Shown piece by piece: positions 24,305 to 33,440 of a stretch of 64,000 nt of DNA. This DNA is from Aureisphaera galaxeae (GTDB lineage Bacteria > Bacteroidota > Bacteroidia > Flavobacteriales > Flavobacteriaceae). Where the stretch lies: the NCBI RefSeq assembly GCF_028561275.1, contig NZ_JAQQTF010000004.1, positions 310,001 through 374,000 of the forward strand. Reading direction: 5' to 3'. The notes under the pieces were generated by a model. That model was given only the letters and a program-made list of their open reading frames with translations. It was not told where the DNA came from and did no database searches. Position 1 is the first letter of the stretch, and every line of letters begins with the position of its first letter. Position numbers and translations under genes: made by a program.

Positions 24305-25082
24305 AACTTCCCGTTTCCTCATCGAAAAAGATGGAATCCTTAGGGAACAGGTCGGTGAAGTGACCCTGCGAAATCAGATTACAAGGTTCGTCAACAACGA
24401 TGGAATCGGTCGTCATCACAATCATCTTATCGGATAGCTGAATGGCCAAATCGATCTCGTGCGTGGAGAAAAGGATGGTCTTTTGGGTGTCGTTGGCGAG
24501 GCGCTTCAGGAGCTTTAAAATATAAGCACGGTGATATAAGTCCAAGTGCGTAGTAGGCTCGTCCAGAATGATCAATGGAGTGTCCTGTGCCAAAGCCCTG
24601 GCAATAGCGACCCGTTGCATTTGCCCATCGCTCAATTCGAAGCACTTTCTTTCCCGTATTTCTAGTGTATCTGTCTGTTCCATGGCCCAAAGGATCATTT
24701 CTCGATCCTTTTCGCTCAATCGCCCCAACCAATTGGTATGCGGTTGTCGTCCCAAGGAAATAAATTCGGTGACCGACAGGTTTTTGGAGCTAGGAGCTTC
24801 GGTCAATACGACACTTAACTGCGTTGCTAATGCTGCGGGAGGGAAGGAGCTAAGGGGTCTTTTCAAAATGGAAACGTCACCGTCTAGGGCCTTTTGCATC
24901 CCACTTAATGTTCGCAATAGCGTAGATTTACCAATACCGTTGGCTCCAACAAGACCGACCAATTCTCCTTCAGAAAATTGAAACTGAATCCCTTCAGCAA
25001 TCACGCTCCTTTGTTTTTTGGAAGTATAGCCAATGGCAAGCGCTTTAGCCTCTAATACGATATGTTCTTTTTCTGAAGCCAT
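24291..25082 (-). CDS. btuD: ABC transporter ATP-binding protein, cobalamin uptake type
   Basis: 263 residues. Walker A GANGIGKST (about 43-51), the signature LSDGQMQRVAIARALA (S-D-G-Q variant of LSGGQ, about 139-154) and Walker B LIILDEPTTHLDL are clear, with the H-loop at STHEID. FecE/BtuD-like. It overlaps the permease gene by one base. Assigned to vitamin B12 import because of the cobalamin riboswitch and BtuB-like receptor divergently adjacent; a siderophore substrate would be the alternative by sequence alone. Confidence 0.82.
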   Translation of the reverse strand: MASEKEHIVLEAKALAIGYTSKKQRSVIAEGIQFQFSEGELVGLVGANGIGKSTLLRTLSGMQKALDGDVSILKRPLSSFPPAALATQLSVVLTEAPSSKNLSVTEFISLGRQPHTNWLGRLSEKDREMILWAMEQTDTLEIRERKCFELSDGQMQRVAIARALAQDTPLIILDEPTTHLDLYHRAYILKLLKRLANDTQKTILFSTHEIDLAIQLSDKMIVMTTDSIVVDEPCNLISQGHFTDLFPKDSIFFDEETGSFRVK

Positions 25083-26113
25083 TAGAAGAACAATTTACGT
25101 TTTCTTACCAAGAGCCAAATGACTACGGGCGCTCCAATGAGCGAGGTGATGGCATTAATGGGTAAGGTATATTCAGAAAAGGGGAGCTGTGCTACGGCAT
25201 CACAAACGAGCATAATGATACTTCCGAAGAGCAACACGGCCGGAATTAAAATACGGTGATCTGAACTGGTAATCCACTGTCTTGTAATATGCGGTACCGC
25301 CAAACCAATGAAGGCAATAGGACCGGCAAAGGCCGTAATAGCTCCTGCTAAAATACTGGTGGTAATGATAATGACCAATGTGGTTCTTTTCATACGGACC
25401 CCAAGACTTCGCGCATAATTTTCACCCAAGAGCAAAGCATTTAGGGATTTACTCGAAATAAAAGCAATGATGATACCTACTATAGTGCAAAGGCTTAAAA
25501 TACCAATGCCACCCCACGACTGATTCCCCAAACTTCCGAAGGACCAAAACACATACTGTTGCAGCTTTTCAGCACTACTGAAATAGGACAAAACAGCCAC
25601 TACGGCCGCAGTCACACTCCCAAACATCAATCCGATAATAAGAATGGCCATGGTGTCTTTTACACGTAGGGTTACTGCCAGTACCGCCAATAACACCAGA
25701 AAACTCCCAAGGGCGGAAGCAATGACCAAACTCCAAGAACTGGTAAGCCATGTACCCAAAACACCTCCAAAAACACCGGCACCCAAAATGAGGACTGCCA
25801 CACCTAAACTGGCTCCACTACTAAGCCCCAAAACAAAGGGTCCTGCCAATGGATTACGAAACAAAGTTTGCATGAGCAAGCCCGAAATGGCCAATCCACT
25901 TCCTACCAATACGGCCGTAAGCGCTTTGGGCAATCTATAGTCTGTAATAATATATTGCCAAGACGATTTGGAAACTTCTCCACCCGTCAATGCGTTGAAA
26001 ACTTCAGAAAAGGGGATGGTGACCGAACCGAGACTCACATTGAGAAAGAAAATGACCACCAGCAAAAGTGCTAGGAGAATAAATATTCGGCTATACGATC
26101 GTGGTGATTTCAT
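25082..26113 (-). CDS. btuC: FecCD-family ABC transporter permease, cobalamin uptake type
   Basis: 343 residues and about nine to ten membrane helices. FecCD landmarks are DYRLPKALTAVLVGSGLAISGLLMQTLFRNPLAGP near 55-90 and GPIAFIGLAVPHITR near 258-272. Forms the inner-membrane channel with the ATPase. Overlaps the binding-protein gene by four bases and the ATPase by one, so all three are one operon. Confidence 0.87.
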   Translation of the reverse strand: MKSPRSYSRIFILLALLLVVIFFLNVSLGSVTIPFSEVFNALTGGEVSKSSWQYIITDYRLPKALTAVLVGSGLAISGLLMQTLFRNPLAGPFVLGLSSGASLGVAVLILGAGVFGGVLGTWLTSSWSLVIASALGSFLVLLAVLAVTLRVKDTMAILIIGLMFGSVTAAVVAVLSYFSSAEKLQQYVFWSFGSLGNQSWGGIGILSLCTIVGIIIAFISSKSLNALLLGENYARSLGVRMKRTTLVIIITTSILAGAITAFAGPIAFIGLAVPHITRQWITSSDHRILIPAVLLFGSIIMLVCDAVAQLPFSEYTLPINAITSLIGAPVVIWLLVRKRKLFF

Positions 26114-27258
26114 TCTTCAAGCAAAGAAAAAAAGTATAATTCGTGATCGGGGATGACCTCTGGATGCAATATTTTAATGATGTCTTTTAGTACGATATCG
26201 GGTCGGTTAGGAGCCAACTCATAGTATAGAACTCCGCCCGTTTCTCCTTTTTTGGTAGTAAAACTATACACCTGTTGGTTTTTAAAAGCATCAAACTCGG
26301 TATATACGGTATGTGCTTCTTGTAGTTGTGAAAAGCTGGAAAAGCTTCCTGGACCGATCCAGAATTCGGCATGTTGTCCCTTTTCCAAAACGGATTCTAG
26401 GTTTAAGGAAATACTCCCTGTTCCTTCGCTGTCTTTCCAGAGATACTCCCCTCCGGCATCTTCAATAAATCGGGCGGCCCAACTATCTCCTTGTGGGAGA
26501 TGCCAAATATCCTTAAACATAGCACCACTCAATACCGTAGGTCGGGTAGTGGTTTGTGAGGCCAATGCCTTCGCTTGATTGTAATTCTGCTCTATTTCAT
26601 TGAAAATACTATCTGCTTCTTTTTCTTTATTATAAAGCGCTCCAAAGAATTTGATCCATTCGGCCTTTCCCAAGGGATGGGTTTCGGTCCAATCGCTATT
26701 GTACAATACAGGAATGCCCATTTTCTTTATGTTCGCCACGGTTTTGTTAGAACCTTCTACCGCGAAGGTGACTACCACATCTGGGTTCATATCGATAAGC
26801 ATTTCCGTATTGAGGTCTTCATTCTTTCCGAGCTCCTTTATCTTTCCTTCTGCAATCAATCCACGGGTTTTTTCGGACGAGATATAATCTAAATTCGGGA
26901 AACCTATCAAAGACTCTGCTTCACCAAGCATTTCCAGAGAGGGAATATGCGTGGTTGAGGTCACGACCAAATTGTCAATTGGAACGTCGAGGACTGCGTC
27001 AACTTCGATTTCACCTTCCAAAGCGGTATTGGCATCTTTTAGTACATAGCGAAAGCTCGCATTTGCTCCCGGCCACGGATTCGTTAGGGTTATATGTTTA
27101 AAACCGTCACGATTTTCTATCGTAAAACCTTGGGCATATTTAATCTCGGTCTTGTATTGGGGTTGGGTAGTTTCTTGCTCGGCAGACTCGTTGGTTTTCT
27201 TACAACCCACTGCCAAAAGAGCTAATGAAATGAATAGGATTAGGTTTCGCATGCCCAA
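26110..27258 (-). CDS. btuF: Periplasmic cobalamin-type substrate-binding lipoprotein
   Basis: 382 residues. Lipobox AVGC at about residue 19. Two alpha/beta lobes of the BtuF/FepB fold joined by a long helix: THIPSLEMLGEAESLIGFPNLDYISSEKTRG (about 108-138) in lobe one and ALYNKEKEADSIFNEIEQNYNQAKALA (about 212-238) as hinge region. It delivers substrate to the permease. First gene of the minus-strand operon, divergent from the riboswitch-controlled receptor gene; no riboswitch is visible on its own side. Confidence 0.82.
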   Translation of the reverse strand: MGMRNLILFISLALLAVGCKKTNESAEQETTQPQYKTEIKYAQGFTIENRDGFKHITLTNPWPGANASFRYVLKDANTALEGEIEVDAVLDVPIDNLVVTSTTHIPSLEMLGEAESLIGFPNLDYISSEKTRGLIAEGKIKELGKNEDLNTEMLIDMNPDVVVTFAVEGSNKTVANIKKMGIPVLYNSDWTETHPLGKAEWIKFFGALYNKEKEADSIFNEIEQNYNQAKALASQTTTRPTVLSGAMFKDIWHLPQGDSWAARFIEDAGGEYLWKDSEGTGSISLNLESVLEKGQHAEFWIGPGSFSSFSQLQEAHTVYTEFDAFKNQQVYSFTTKKGETGGVLYYELAPNRPDIVLKDIIKILHPEVIPDHELYFFSLLEE

Positions 27259-27311
27259 AAATAGGAGTTTTTATTTGGTGCTACCGTATACGCGCCTTAT
27301 TTTCGCGTCGA

Positions 27312-27500
27312 ATTTTGGTGAGGGTTTTCCTCCACAGGAAAACTTTCTTAAAAGGGAATTTGGTGCAAATCCAAAGCTGTTCCCGCAACTGTAAGCCGTC
27401 CGTCATGGATAGTGTACAACTTCAACACCACTGTTCTTAGGAAGAATGGGAAGGTATACACAAGAGGCGAGCCAGGAGACCTGCCAGTTTTCACATTTTG
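27312..27500 (+). promoter_or_regulatory. Cobalamin riboswitch
   Basis: The stretch contains the conserved core elements in order: AAAGGGAATTTGGTGCAAAT (about 27352-27370), CCGCAACTGTAAG (about 27383-27395), and the B12 box GCCAGGAGACCTGCC (27471-27485). These mark an adenosylcobalamin-type riboswitch on the plus strand, upstream of the TonB-dependent receptor. Ends are approximate. Confidence 0.93.
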
Positions 27501-27529
27501 TCAAACTTTCGGGATAAAGGTTTGGGAAC

Positions 27530-27570
27530 GTAAGGGAAGAGCGTGAGCTCTACTTACTTCTATCTTTTTC
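27530..27570 (+). terminator. Candidate expression platform of the riboswitch
   Basis: GTAAG/CTTAC (27530-27534 with 27553-27557) and inner AGAGC/GCTCT (27538-27542 with 27547-27551) form a stacked hairpin, followed by the T-rich TTCTATCTTTTTC. It lies between the riboswitch and the receptor ATG at 27588, so premature termination on B12 binding is a plausible mechanism. Confidence 0.5.
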
Positions 27571-27587
27571 CGTTTTAATCATGTAAA

Positions 27588-29516
27588 ATGAAAAAACACC
27601 TATTCTGGGCATTGACCCTTTGTGCATCTTCCTTCATCGTTGCACAAGAAACACAAAAGGTAGAGCAATTGGACTCGGTATTTATAGATACCAAGGTCCC
27701 ATTAGCTCGAAAAAACAGTGGTAAGGTGGTCGTTTCCATCACCGCAGAAGACCTAAAACAACAAACCGGTAAAAGTGTTGCACAAATCGTAAACGAAGTT
27801 TCCGGAATCGAAATCAATGGAAGCCGAAGTAACGACGGACAAAACCTCGGGTACTTTGTACGTGGGGGACGTAACCGACAGGTAGTGATTATGGTAGATG
27901 GGGTTCAGTTAAATGATCCTTCTCAAATTTCCAATGATTACGACCTACGATTGGTTCCCGCGACTGCCGTGGAATCCATCGAGATTATTAAAGGAGCTTC
28001 CAGTGTGCTCTATGGAAGTGGTGCCGCAACAGCGGTAATTAGTATTACCACCAAAAAGGAAGCCGAAAAGGGAATCTCTGGAGACTTTACGACAAGTATT
28101 GCTACCAATGCACCGGCAGATGCCGACGAACGTAAACTGGGACAGTTTGTGAATCATGCGACCATAAATGGTACCTTAGGTAAGTTCCTCTATAATGCGA
28201 GTTTCAGTAATCGCTATACGGACGGACTTTCGGCTGTGGCTGCACCCGAAGGAGAAGATGCTTTTGAAGCGGATATATTCAACAGTTTTAGTACCAAAGT
28301 AGATTTGGGCTACAAAATTACTGATGCCATCACCATTAAGCGATTCTTCGCATCCGATCAGTTTGAGACCGAATTCGACGATTTCAGTTATACAGATGCT
28401 GATTATTTGGGAACTACCGAGCAAATCAGAACAGGGGGAACCTTCCGATGGAAATATAACAAAGGGAGCTTGGTTATTAACGATAGCCATAGTTGGATAG
28501 ATCGCGAGTTTGCTTCTTCCTTTCCTTCAAAGTCAGACGCACAGACCAGTACGTTCGATGCCTACGCTAGCTACCAAGTAACTTCCGAATTAACGGTTTT
28601 GGCCGGGGTAAATGGGAACTTCAGTAAGTTCAATTCATTCTCCGTTCCATTTGGGGCTACCGATTTTATTCAGAATGTAGACGAAGAAACCGCCAAGTTC
28701 GATATCATCGACCCGTATGTGAATGCTACTTACATTTCCGATTTTGGATTGCAGGTAAATGCCGGGGCACGACTGAACAACCATAGCAACTATGGTACGC
28801 ACATCGTATATAATGTAAACCCGTCTTATGGATTCGATTTTGGGAACAATAACTTAAAGGTCTTGGGATCGTATAGCACAGCCTATATCACTCCATCCTT
28901 GTTCCAGTTGTACGATCCTTTGTATGGAAATGAGGAATTGGAGCCAGAAGAGAACACTACGATAGAGGGTGGATTAGAGTTCACCGCTGGAAAAGATTTT
29001 AGAGTAAGTGCAGTGTACTTTACAAGAAACGAAACCAATTTTGTGGATTTCGTAACTGTAGATCCGGAATTGTTTGTTTTCCAATATCAGAACATTTCCG
29101 ACGAATTCGATACCAGTGGAGTAGAAGTAGAGGTATCCAAACAATTTGGGGATTGGTTGAAGGTTGCTGCCAATTATACCAATACCCAAGCCGATGATCG
29201 TTTTGCCTTGCGAATCCCCGAGCACAAAGCCAACGCAAGAGTAAGTTATGCGCCTGATAACAAAACCTTTATCAACCTTAGCTATTTATATACCAGCGAT
29301 AGGGATGATAGCTTCTTTAATTCGGAAACTTTTTTAAGTGAGACCGTGGTCTTGGAAAGTTTCGGATTGCTGAATTTCACTGCCAGTCGTCAGTTTACCG
29401 ACAACGTTCGCGTATTTGCTGGTGTGAGTAATATTCTGGATGAGGAGTACGAAGAATTGTACCGTTTCCAGACCCGTGGAAGGAATTTTCAGTTTGGACT
29501 GAACTTAAGTTTTTAA
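27588..29516 (+). CDS. btuB: TonB-dependent receptor, BtuB-like
   Basis: 642 residues. Signal peptide (about 1-19), plug domain (about 45-155) with VVSITAEDLKQQTGKSVAQIVNEV, FVRGGRNRQVVIMVDGVQLND and VESIEIIKGASSVLYGSGA, then a 22-strand-type barrel ending in NFQFGLNLSF with the C-terminal aromatic. A cobalamin riboswitch lies upstream, which supports vitamin B12 as substrate. Works with the TonB complex and hands cargo to the divergently encoded binding protein and ABC permease. Confidence 0.92.
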   Translation: MKKHLFWALTLCASSFIVAQETQKVEQLDSVFIDTKVPLARKNSGKVVVSITAEDLKQQTGKSVAQIVNEVSGIEINGSRSNDGQNLGYFVRGGRNRQVVIMVDGVQLNDPSQISNDYDLRLVPATAVESIEIIKGASSVLYGSGAATAVISITTKKEAEKGISGDFTTSIATNAPADADERKLGQFVNHATINGTLGKFLYNASFSNRYTDGLSAVAAPEGEDAFEADIFNSFSTKVDLGYKITDAITIKRFFASDQFETEFDDFSYTDADYLGTTEQIRTGGTFRWKYNKGSLVINDSHSWIDREFASSFPSKSDAQTSTFDAYASYQVTSELTVLAGVNGNFSKFNSFSVPFGATDFIQNVDEETAKFDIIDPYVNATYISDFGLQVNAGARLNNHSNYGTHIVYNVNPSYGFDFGNNNLKVLGSYSTAYITPSLFQLYDPLYGNEELEPEENTTIEGGLEFTAGKDFRVSAVYFTRNETNFVDFVTVDPELFVFQYQNISDEFDTSGVEVEVSKQFGDWLKVAANYTNTQADDRFALRIPEHKANARVSYAPDNKTFINLSYLYTSDRDDSFFNSETFLSETVVLESFGLLNFTASRQFTDNVRVFAGVSNILDEEYEELYRFQTRGRNFQFGLNLSF

Positions 29517-29546
29517 ACTGTTTTATTCATAATTGTTTGCAAATAC

Positions 29547-29572
29547 CCCCAACCATTCGGTTGGGGTTTTTT
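29547..29572 (+). terminator. Intrinsic terminator of the receptor gene
   Basis: CCCCAACC (29547-29554) and GGTTGGGG (29559-29566) pair perfectly around ATTC, followed by six T (29567-29572). Thirty bases after the receptor stop. Confidence 0.93.
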
Positions 29573-29619
29573 ATTGAGGTATTAACGATCTCTTGTGAAA
29601 AGTAACGGGCAAGGCTTCC

Positions 29620-29627
29620 TATCTTTG
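29620..29627 (+). promoter_or_regulatory. -7 element TATCTTTG with likely leaderless start
   Basis: TATCTTTG is an exact match to the Bacteroidota -7 box TAnnTTTG. The ATG of the next gene begins only four bases further on (29632), so transcription should start at or very near the start codon. A -33 TTTG is not clearly present (TTG at 29593). Confidence 0.55.
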
Positions 29628-29631
29628 AGAT

Positions 29632-30114
29632 ATGAGGATTGTTATAAGTGCACTATTTCTAATTGTTTTGGGCTGTAAATCGAATGATACTGAAGTATCT
29701 GAAGATTTATTGAAGAGTCAGGCTCTGATTGGGAAATGGGAAGTTGTAGCATCAGATCAATACTATGCGTATCACCCACCATCATGTCCCAGAATAGGCG
29801 TTGGAACCGTGATGGAGTTTAGCAATGATGGAAGAATAAGGGTGTATTATGAAGGGGAAACCTTCTATAGCTGCAATGGGGAGCAATCGTATTGGATTGA
29901 AGACAACAAACTTATTTTCTTCGAACTGGAAAGTACATGGGAGAGCGAAATTCTTGAGCTTTCCGAGGATAGATTAACCACAAAAACAGCTTCCTATCAA
30001 TACAATCTTTCTCCGTGGTTAATTTATGGTTTAATGACCTGCGAACCCATTACAAACCCTGTTAATATGCCAGAGGACGACATCGTAATGAGTTTTAGAA
30101 AAGTGATTTTATGA
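29632..30114 (+). CDS. Hypothetical lipoprotein, lipocalin-like
   Basis: 160 residues. Lipobox VLGC at residue 15 fixes the start at 29632. The mature part has IGKWEVVASDQYYAY, VMEFSNDGRIRVYYEG and SYWIEDNKLIFFE, the GxW-and-strand pattern of lipocalin-like Bacteroidota lipoproteins. Four Cys lie in the mature chain. Overlaps the next membrane protein gene by four bases. Confidence 0.7.
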   Translation: MRIVISALFLIVLGCKSNDTEVSEDLLKSQALIGKWEVVASDQYYAYHPPSCPRIGVGTVMEFSNDGRIRVYYEGETFYSCNGEQSYWIEDNKLIFFELESTWESEILELSEDRLTTKTASYQYNLSPWLIYGLMTCEPITNPVNMPEDDIVMSFRKVIL

Positions 30115-30569
30115 GCAAATTGAAGTCGAAAAGCATCTTTATTTCCTACCTCTTCGGACTACCTTTTGGAGGCTTGTCTATTGCGGCCACGATTTTCCTT
30201 CCGGGACTCATTTCAGGAGAAGGGCTCTTTACCATGGCCATGCTAGCTGTTTATGGCAAGGCCGCTATTGGATTGACCGTGGGGTTTCTCGTTGCTCTTT
30301 GGATTGGGGGTGTTTTGGTATACAAAAGTGTGGTAAAGGGAATACCTGTGTTATGGACAGCGTTGCGGTATTCCCTAACCACGAATTCGATTATTTGGAT
30401 GATCTTTTGCGTGATCGTGCTGCTCACTGTAAAAGAAGAGCCCTTTTTGTTTCTTATCCCTGCTGCCATTGCTTTCACCTTTTGCGTAGTGGGAACCACA
30501 TTTACCTTGGGATTCCTTATTTCCTATATCGTACAGCAGATGCATAAGAATGCATTTCCTAAACAATAG
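30111..30569 (+). CDS. Four-helix membrane protein of unknown function
   Basis: 152 residues with four predicted membrane segments (about 10-32, 44-68, 86-103, 110-135). Translationally coupled to the upstream lipoprotein by a 4-bp overlap and convergent with the SIMPL gene, three bases away. No motif is recognised. Confidence 0.65.
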   Translation: MSKLKSKSIFISYLFGLPFGGLSIAATIFLPGLISGEGLFTMAMLAVYGKAAIGLTVGFLVALWIGGVLVYKSVVKGIPVLWTALRYSLTTNSIIWMIFCVIVLLTVKEEPFLFLIPAAIAFTFCVVGTTFTLGFLISYIVQQMHKNAFPKQ

Positions 30570-30572
30570 TTT

Positions 30573-31280
30573 TTAAAGGATCTCGAAACAGACCGTAACT
30601 TCGGCCTGTACCTTAATTTGTTTGAATCCTATATAGGTTTCATTTTTAATTCCATATCCTCTTGCCACTCTGGAGCGATAACTATTTGCTCCTCGCACTA
30701 AAATGCCTGTTTGAAGATGCACATCTGTAGTTTCAATATCTGATGCGAATAATACTTTTCCAGTTTTTTGTTGTAAGGGTTGTAATATAGCATTAGCCTG
30801 TCGTTTTGCTTTACTCACTGCCTTTCCCCTTAATTCTATTTTCAGTTCTTCGAACTTCGAATATTCATATTTTTCGAGACCAATGTTAGAAATATTGATG
30901 AGTTCCAATTCTCTCATTACCTGTCCCGCTGTTTTGCCGTCATAAACCAACAGGGTATAGGACTTGTTTTTAAGGATGTCCGTCTTTCTAAGGAGATACT
31001 TTCGAAAATCGCTGTCAAGGTCTGATAGGAATAATTGCTTATCGGTATCAATTCCTATGGCTTTGAGCTTTACCATCATTCGGGTTTCTAACTCCTCTAC
31101 CGAAATTTTTCCTCGGGTATCTTTTTCTGAAATGGTGATGGACAAATAAATTCTGTCGGGAATCACCTCGGTGGTATAGGTGGCCGAAGTTTCCAAATAA
31201 GGCTTCTCTAAGAAATTCTGATTCTGGGAGAAAACATTACATGTCAATAAGAATAGTGCAAAGAATAGTAATTTTTTCAT
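30573..31280 (-). CDS. SIMPL domain (DUF541) exported protein
   Basis: 235 residues from ATG 31280; a start seven codons further upstream would put non-signal residues before the clear signal peptide MKKLLFFALFLLTCNVFSQ. The SIMPL domain spans most of the rest: SATYTTEVIPDRIYLSITISEKD, then AVSKAKRQANAILQPLQQKTGKVLFAS. Related periplasmic proteins (e.g. YggE) limit oxidative stress or form rings; biochemical role is not settled. Confidence 0.85.
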   Translation of the reverse strand: MKKLLFFALFLLTCNVFSQNQNFLEKPYLETSATYTTEVIPDRIYLSITISEKDTRGKISVEELETRMMVKLKAIGIDTDKQLFLSDLDSDFRKYLLRKTDILKNKSYTLLVYDGKTAGQVMRELELINISNIGLEKYEYSKFEELKIELRGKAVSKAKRQANAILQPLQQKTGKVLFASDIETTDVHLQTGILVRGANSYRSRVARGYGIKNETYIGFKQIKVQAEVTVCFEIL

Positions 31281-31376
31281 GGCTTGTAATTTTATGATCA
31301 CAAACCTAAGATTTCACTAATCGTTGAGGTAACCGTATTGAGGGAACCCTTCTTTTAGTTTAGGGAAAATCCAACA

Positions 31377-32783
31377 CTATCTATTGCCGTCTACATACAT
31401 AATCTGATAGGCAGGCGAAAAGGCCTTACTTTCAGATACGGTCTTCAAAGGAACAAAGGAAGCTCTAGGTCGAGGTGCAGGAACGCCTGTAATTTCTGCT
31501 ATGGCGGCTGCTAGTAAAGGCTCATTGGGATCACCCAATTGACCCAAATTGGCATAATCCTCCTCTACAAGAACATCGGGGGGCAATCCATCCACAAAAT
31601 CGGTTACACCATTCTTGTTAGCCGTTTTAAAGACCAAAGGCAACATGGCGTAGGTATGGTTAGGATTGGCCTGTGTACGGCTAAAATTAGGTGCTGGAGC
31701 ATCGTAGAGTAGGAAAGAGGCCTGAAACTTACCAGTAGTGGTATCACCCACCTTTACGGTATTGATATGAGCATCCAGTCCGTTAATTACCAATTCACTG
31801 GCTGATGCCGATCTTCTGGTCGTTAAGAAGTACACTTCGTTTAAGTTTAAGCTGTTGATAGCATCTCCCGTAGATATGGAGGTGTTAAATAACCCTGCGC
31901 CCGCATATTCTGCCTGGCGATCGGCATTCCATTGTTCGGTATAAAATACATCGCCGCTAAACTGCCCAGTTACCATGGCACCAAGATCTACTGCGGTTTC
32001 TACAGATCCTCCGCCATTGTAACGAAGATCGATTACCAAATCCGTAACCCCGTCCGCTTGAAACTGTGCAAAAGCATTATTAAGTTGGGGGTCGAACTCG
32101 TTGGTAAAGGCATTGTACATGAGATACCCAATCTTTTGTCCGTTGATATCCAAGGTGCGTACAATATGTACCGGATTTTCGGTATACTGTTCTTTTACCA
32201 ATCCAACGGTTTCGTTAGTGGGCGTAACTGTTTGTCCATCGAAAGTGGCCAATCCAATAGTGTAACCACTTGGGGATAACAGATCGTTGAAGTTATTTTC
32301 GGTAATCTGGGTACCGTCAATTCTATTGAATATCATGCCCCGTTCAAGTCCGGCCTGTGAAGCACTGGTATTGGGTAGCACATAGCGTACGTATCCAAAA
32401 ACATTACCGCTCCCATCCGGATAGAATACCAATCCAAATTCCATTCCATTGGTTTCGGTAGTTCCTCCCAGTGCATTTTCTAAAGCAATGTAATCGTCTA
32501 CAAGAATACTGAAACGGTCTTGGTTCGATTTCAAATAGTCAAAGAAGCTTTCAGGGGTGTCGAAACCATTCAAAAATGTATTGTATTCGTCATTGGTAGC
32601 AAAAGCATCGTCTGCCAGTTCGGGGGTATCGGCTTTATAGAGGTAAAAGAAATTAAGCCCGCGCCAAATAAAATCGTTAATGGAAGAGGTAGAAGCAGGG
32701 GTTAAATTATCATCATTATCTTCCCAACAGGAATAACAGATGAGAAATACGATAAGCAATAGGGGCAAAAAGCGCTTTTTCAT
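31377..32783 (-). CDS. S41-family C-terminal-processing-type peptidase, lipoprotein
   Basis: 468 residues. Lipobox YSC near residue 19. A PDZ-like region (about 110-195) is followed by the S41 catalytic core: IDLRYNGGGSVETAVDLG (about 251-268), the catalytic Ser in SASASE (325-330) and the general-base Lys in TTGK (about 352). The layout is that of CtpA-type proteases anchored outside the cytoplasm. Divergent from the ECF sigma gene, with about 150 bases between them. Confidence 0.9.
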   Translation of the reverse strand: MKKRFLPLLLIVFLICYSCWEDNDDNLTPASTSSINDFIWRGLNFFYLYKADTPELADDAFATNDEYNTFLNGFDTPESFFDYLKSNQDRFSILVDDYIALENALGGTTETNGMEFGLVFYPDGSGNVFGYVRYVLPNTSASQAGLERGMIFNRIDGTQITENNFNDLLSPSGYTIGLATFDGQTVTPTNETVGLVKEQYTENPVHIVRTLDINGQKIGYLMYNAFTNEFDPQLNNAFAQFQADGVTDLVIDLRYNGGGSVETAVDLGAMVTGQFSGDVFYTEQWNADRQAEYAGAGLFNTSISTGDAINSLNLNEVYFLTTRRSASASELVINGLDAHINTVKVGDTTTGKFQASFLLYDAPAPNFSRTQANPNHTYAMLPLVFKTANKNGVTDFVDGLPPDVLVEEDYANLGQLGDPNEPLLAAAIAEITGVPAPRPRASFVPLKTVSESKAFSPAYQIMYVDGNR

Positions 32784-32933
32784 GGCAAATTTTATTTTCA
32801 GAATCTATAGCATAAGTCTATAAAACCCCTAAAGTACTTACATTATTGTGATTTAAAAATAAAATGTAACAAAAATAATTGTGGGTCGTCGTAGAGATAG
32901 AATGGCATCATTAATGTCTGTAAACTAACCATC

Positions 32934-33440
32934 ATGAACCAAAAAGAGTTTTTAGCCAAAGTGCTACCCTATAAGGACAAACTGTACCGTTTGGCAAAGC
33001 GACTTTTGGTTTCAGCGGAAGAAGCAGAAGACGCCGTTCAGGAAGTGTATTTGAAATTGTGGAAAGGAAGGGAGAATATTGGAAACTATAAAAACCCAGA
33101 GGCGTTTGCCGTGACCATGACAAAGAATTATTGTTTGGACCGATTAAAATCGAAGCAGGCTTCGAACTTGAAAATTGTGCACAGCAATTTTCAGAACGGC
33201 GAGAACCTTCAGAAAAAGGTCGAGGTAAACGATGGGGTAGAATTGGTTTTCAAAATCATGCAAACCCTACCTGAAAAGCAAAGAATGGTCCTTCAGTTAA
33301 GGGATGTAGAGCAGTTCGATTTCGACGAGATCGCTGAAATGATGGAAAGTACAGAAACTGCCGTAAGGGTAACCTTATCCCGAGCACGAAAGGCCGTTAG
33401 GGAACAATTAATAAAACAATACAACTATGGAGTTAGCTGA
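32934..33440 (+). CDS. ECF-family RNA polymerase sigma factor
   Basis: 168 residues. Sigma region 2 (LYRLAKRLLVSAEEAEDAVQEVYLKLWKGRENI, about 17-50) and region 4 (LPEKQRMVLQLRDVEQFDFDEIAEMMESTETAVRVTLSRARKAVREQL, about 117-164) are both intact. It overlaps the next gene by 14 bases; together with two DUF4252 genes it forms an operon type common in flavobacteria, in which the sigma factor probably responds to an envelope signal through the membrane protein. Confidence 0.93.
   Translation: MNQKEFLAKVLPYKDKLYRLAKRLLVSAEEAEDAVQEVYLKLWKGRENIGNYKNPEAFAVTMTKNYCLDRLKSKQASNLKIVHSNFQNGENLQKKVEVNDGVELVFKIMQTLPEKQRMVLQLRDVEQFDFDEIAEMMESTETAVRVTLSRARKAVREQLIKQYNYGVS

Noticed and set aside
24427-24981. 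Additional open frames in other frames of the ATP-binding protein gene
   Set aside because: They are shadows of the ABC ATPase with no motifs or starts of their own.
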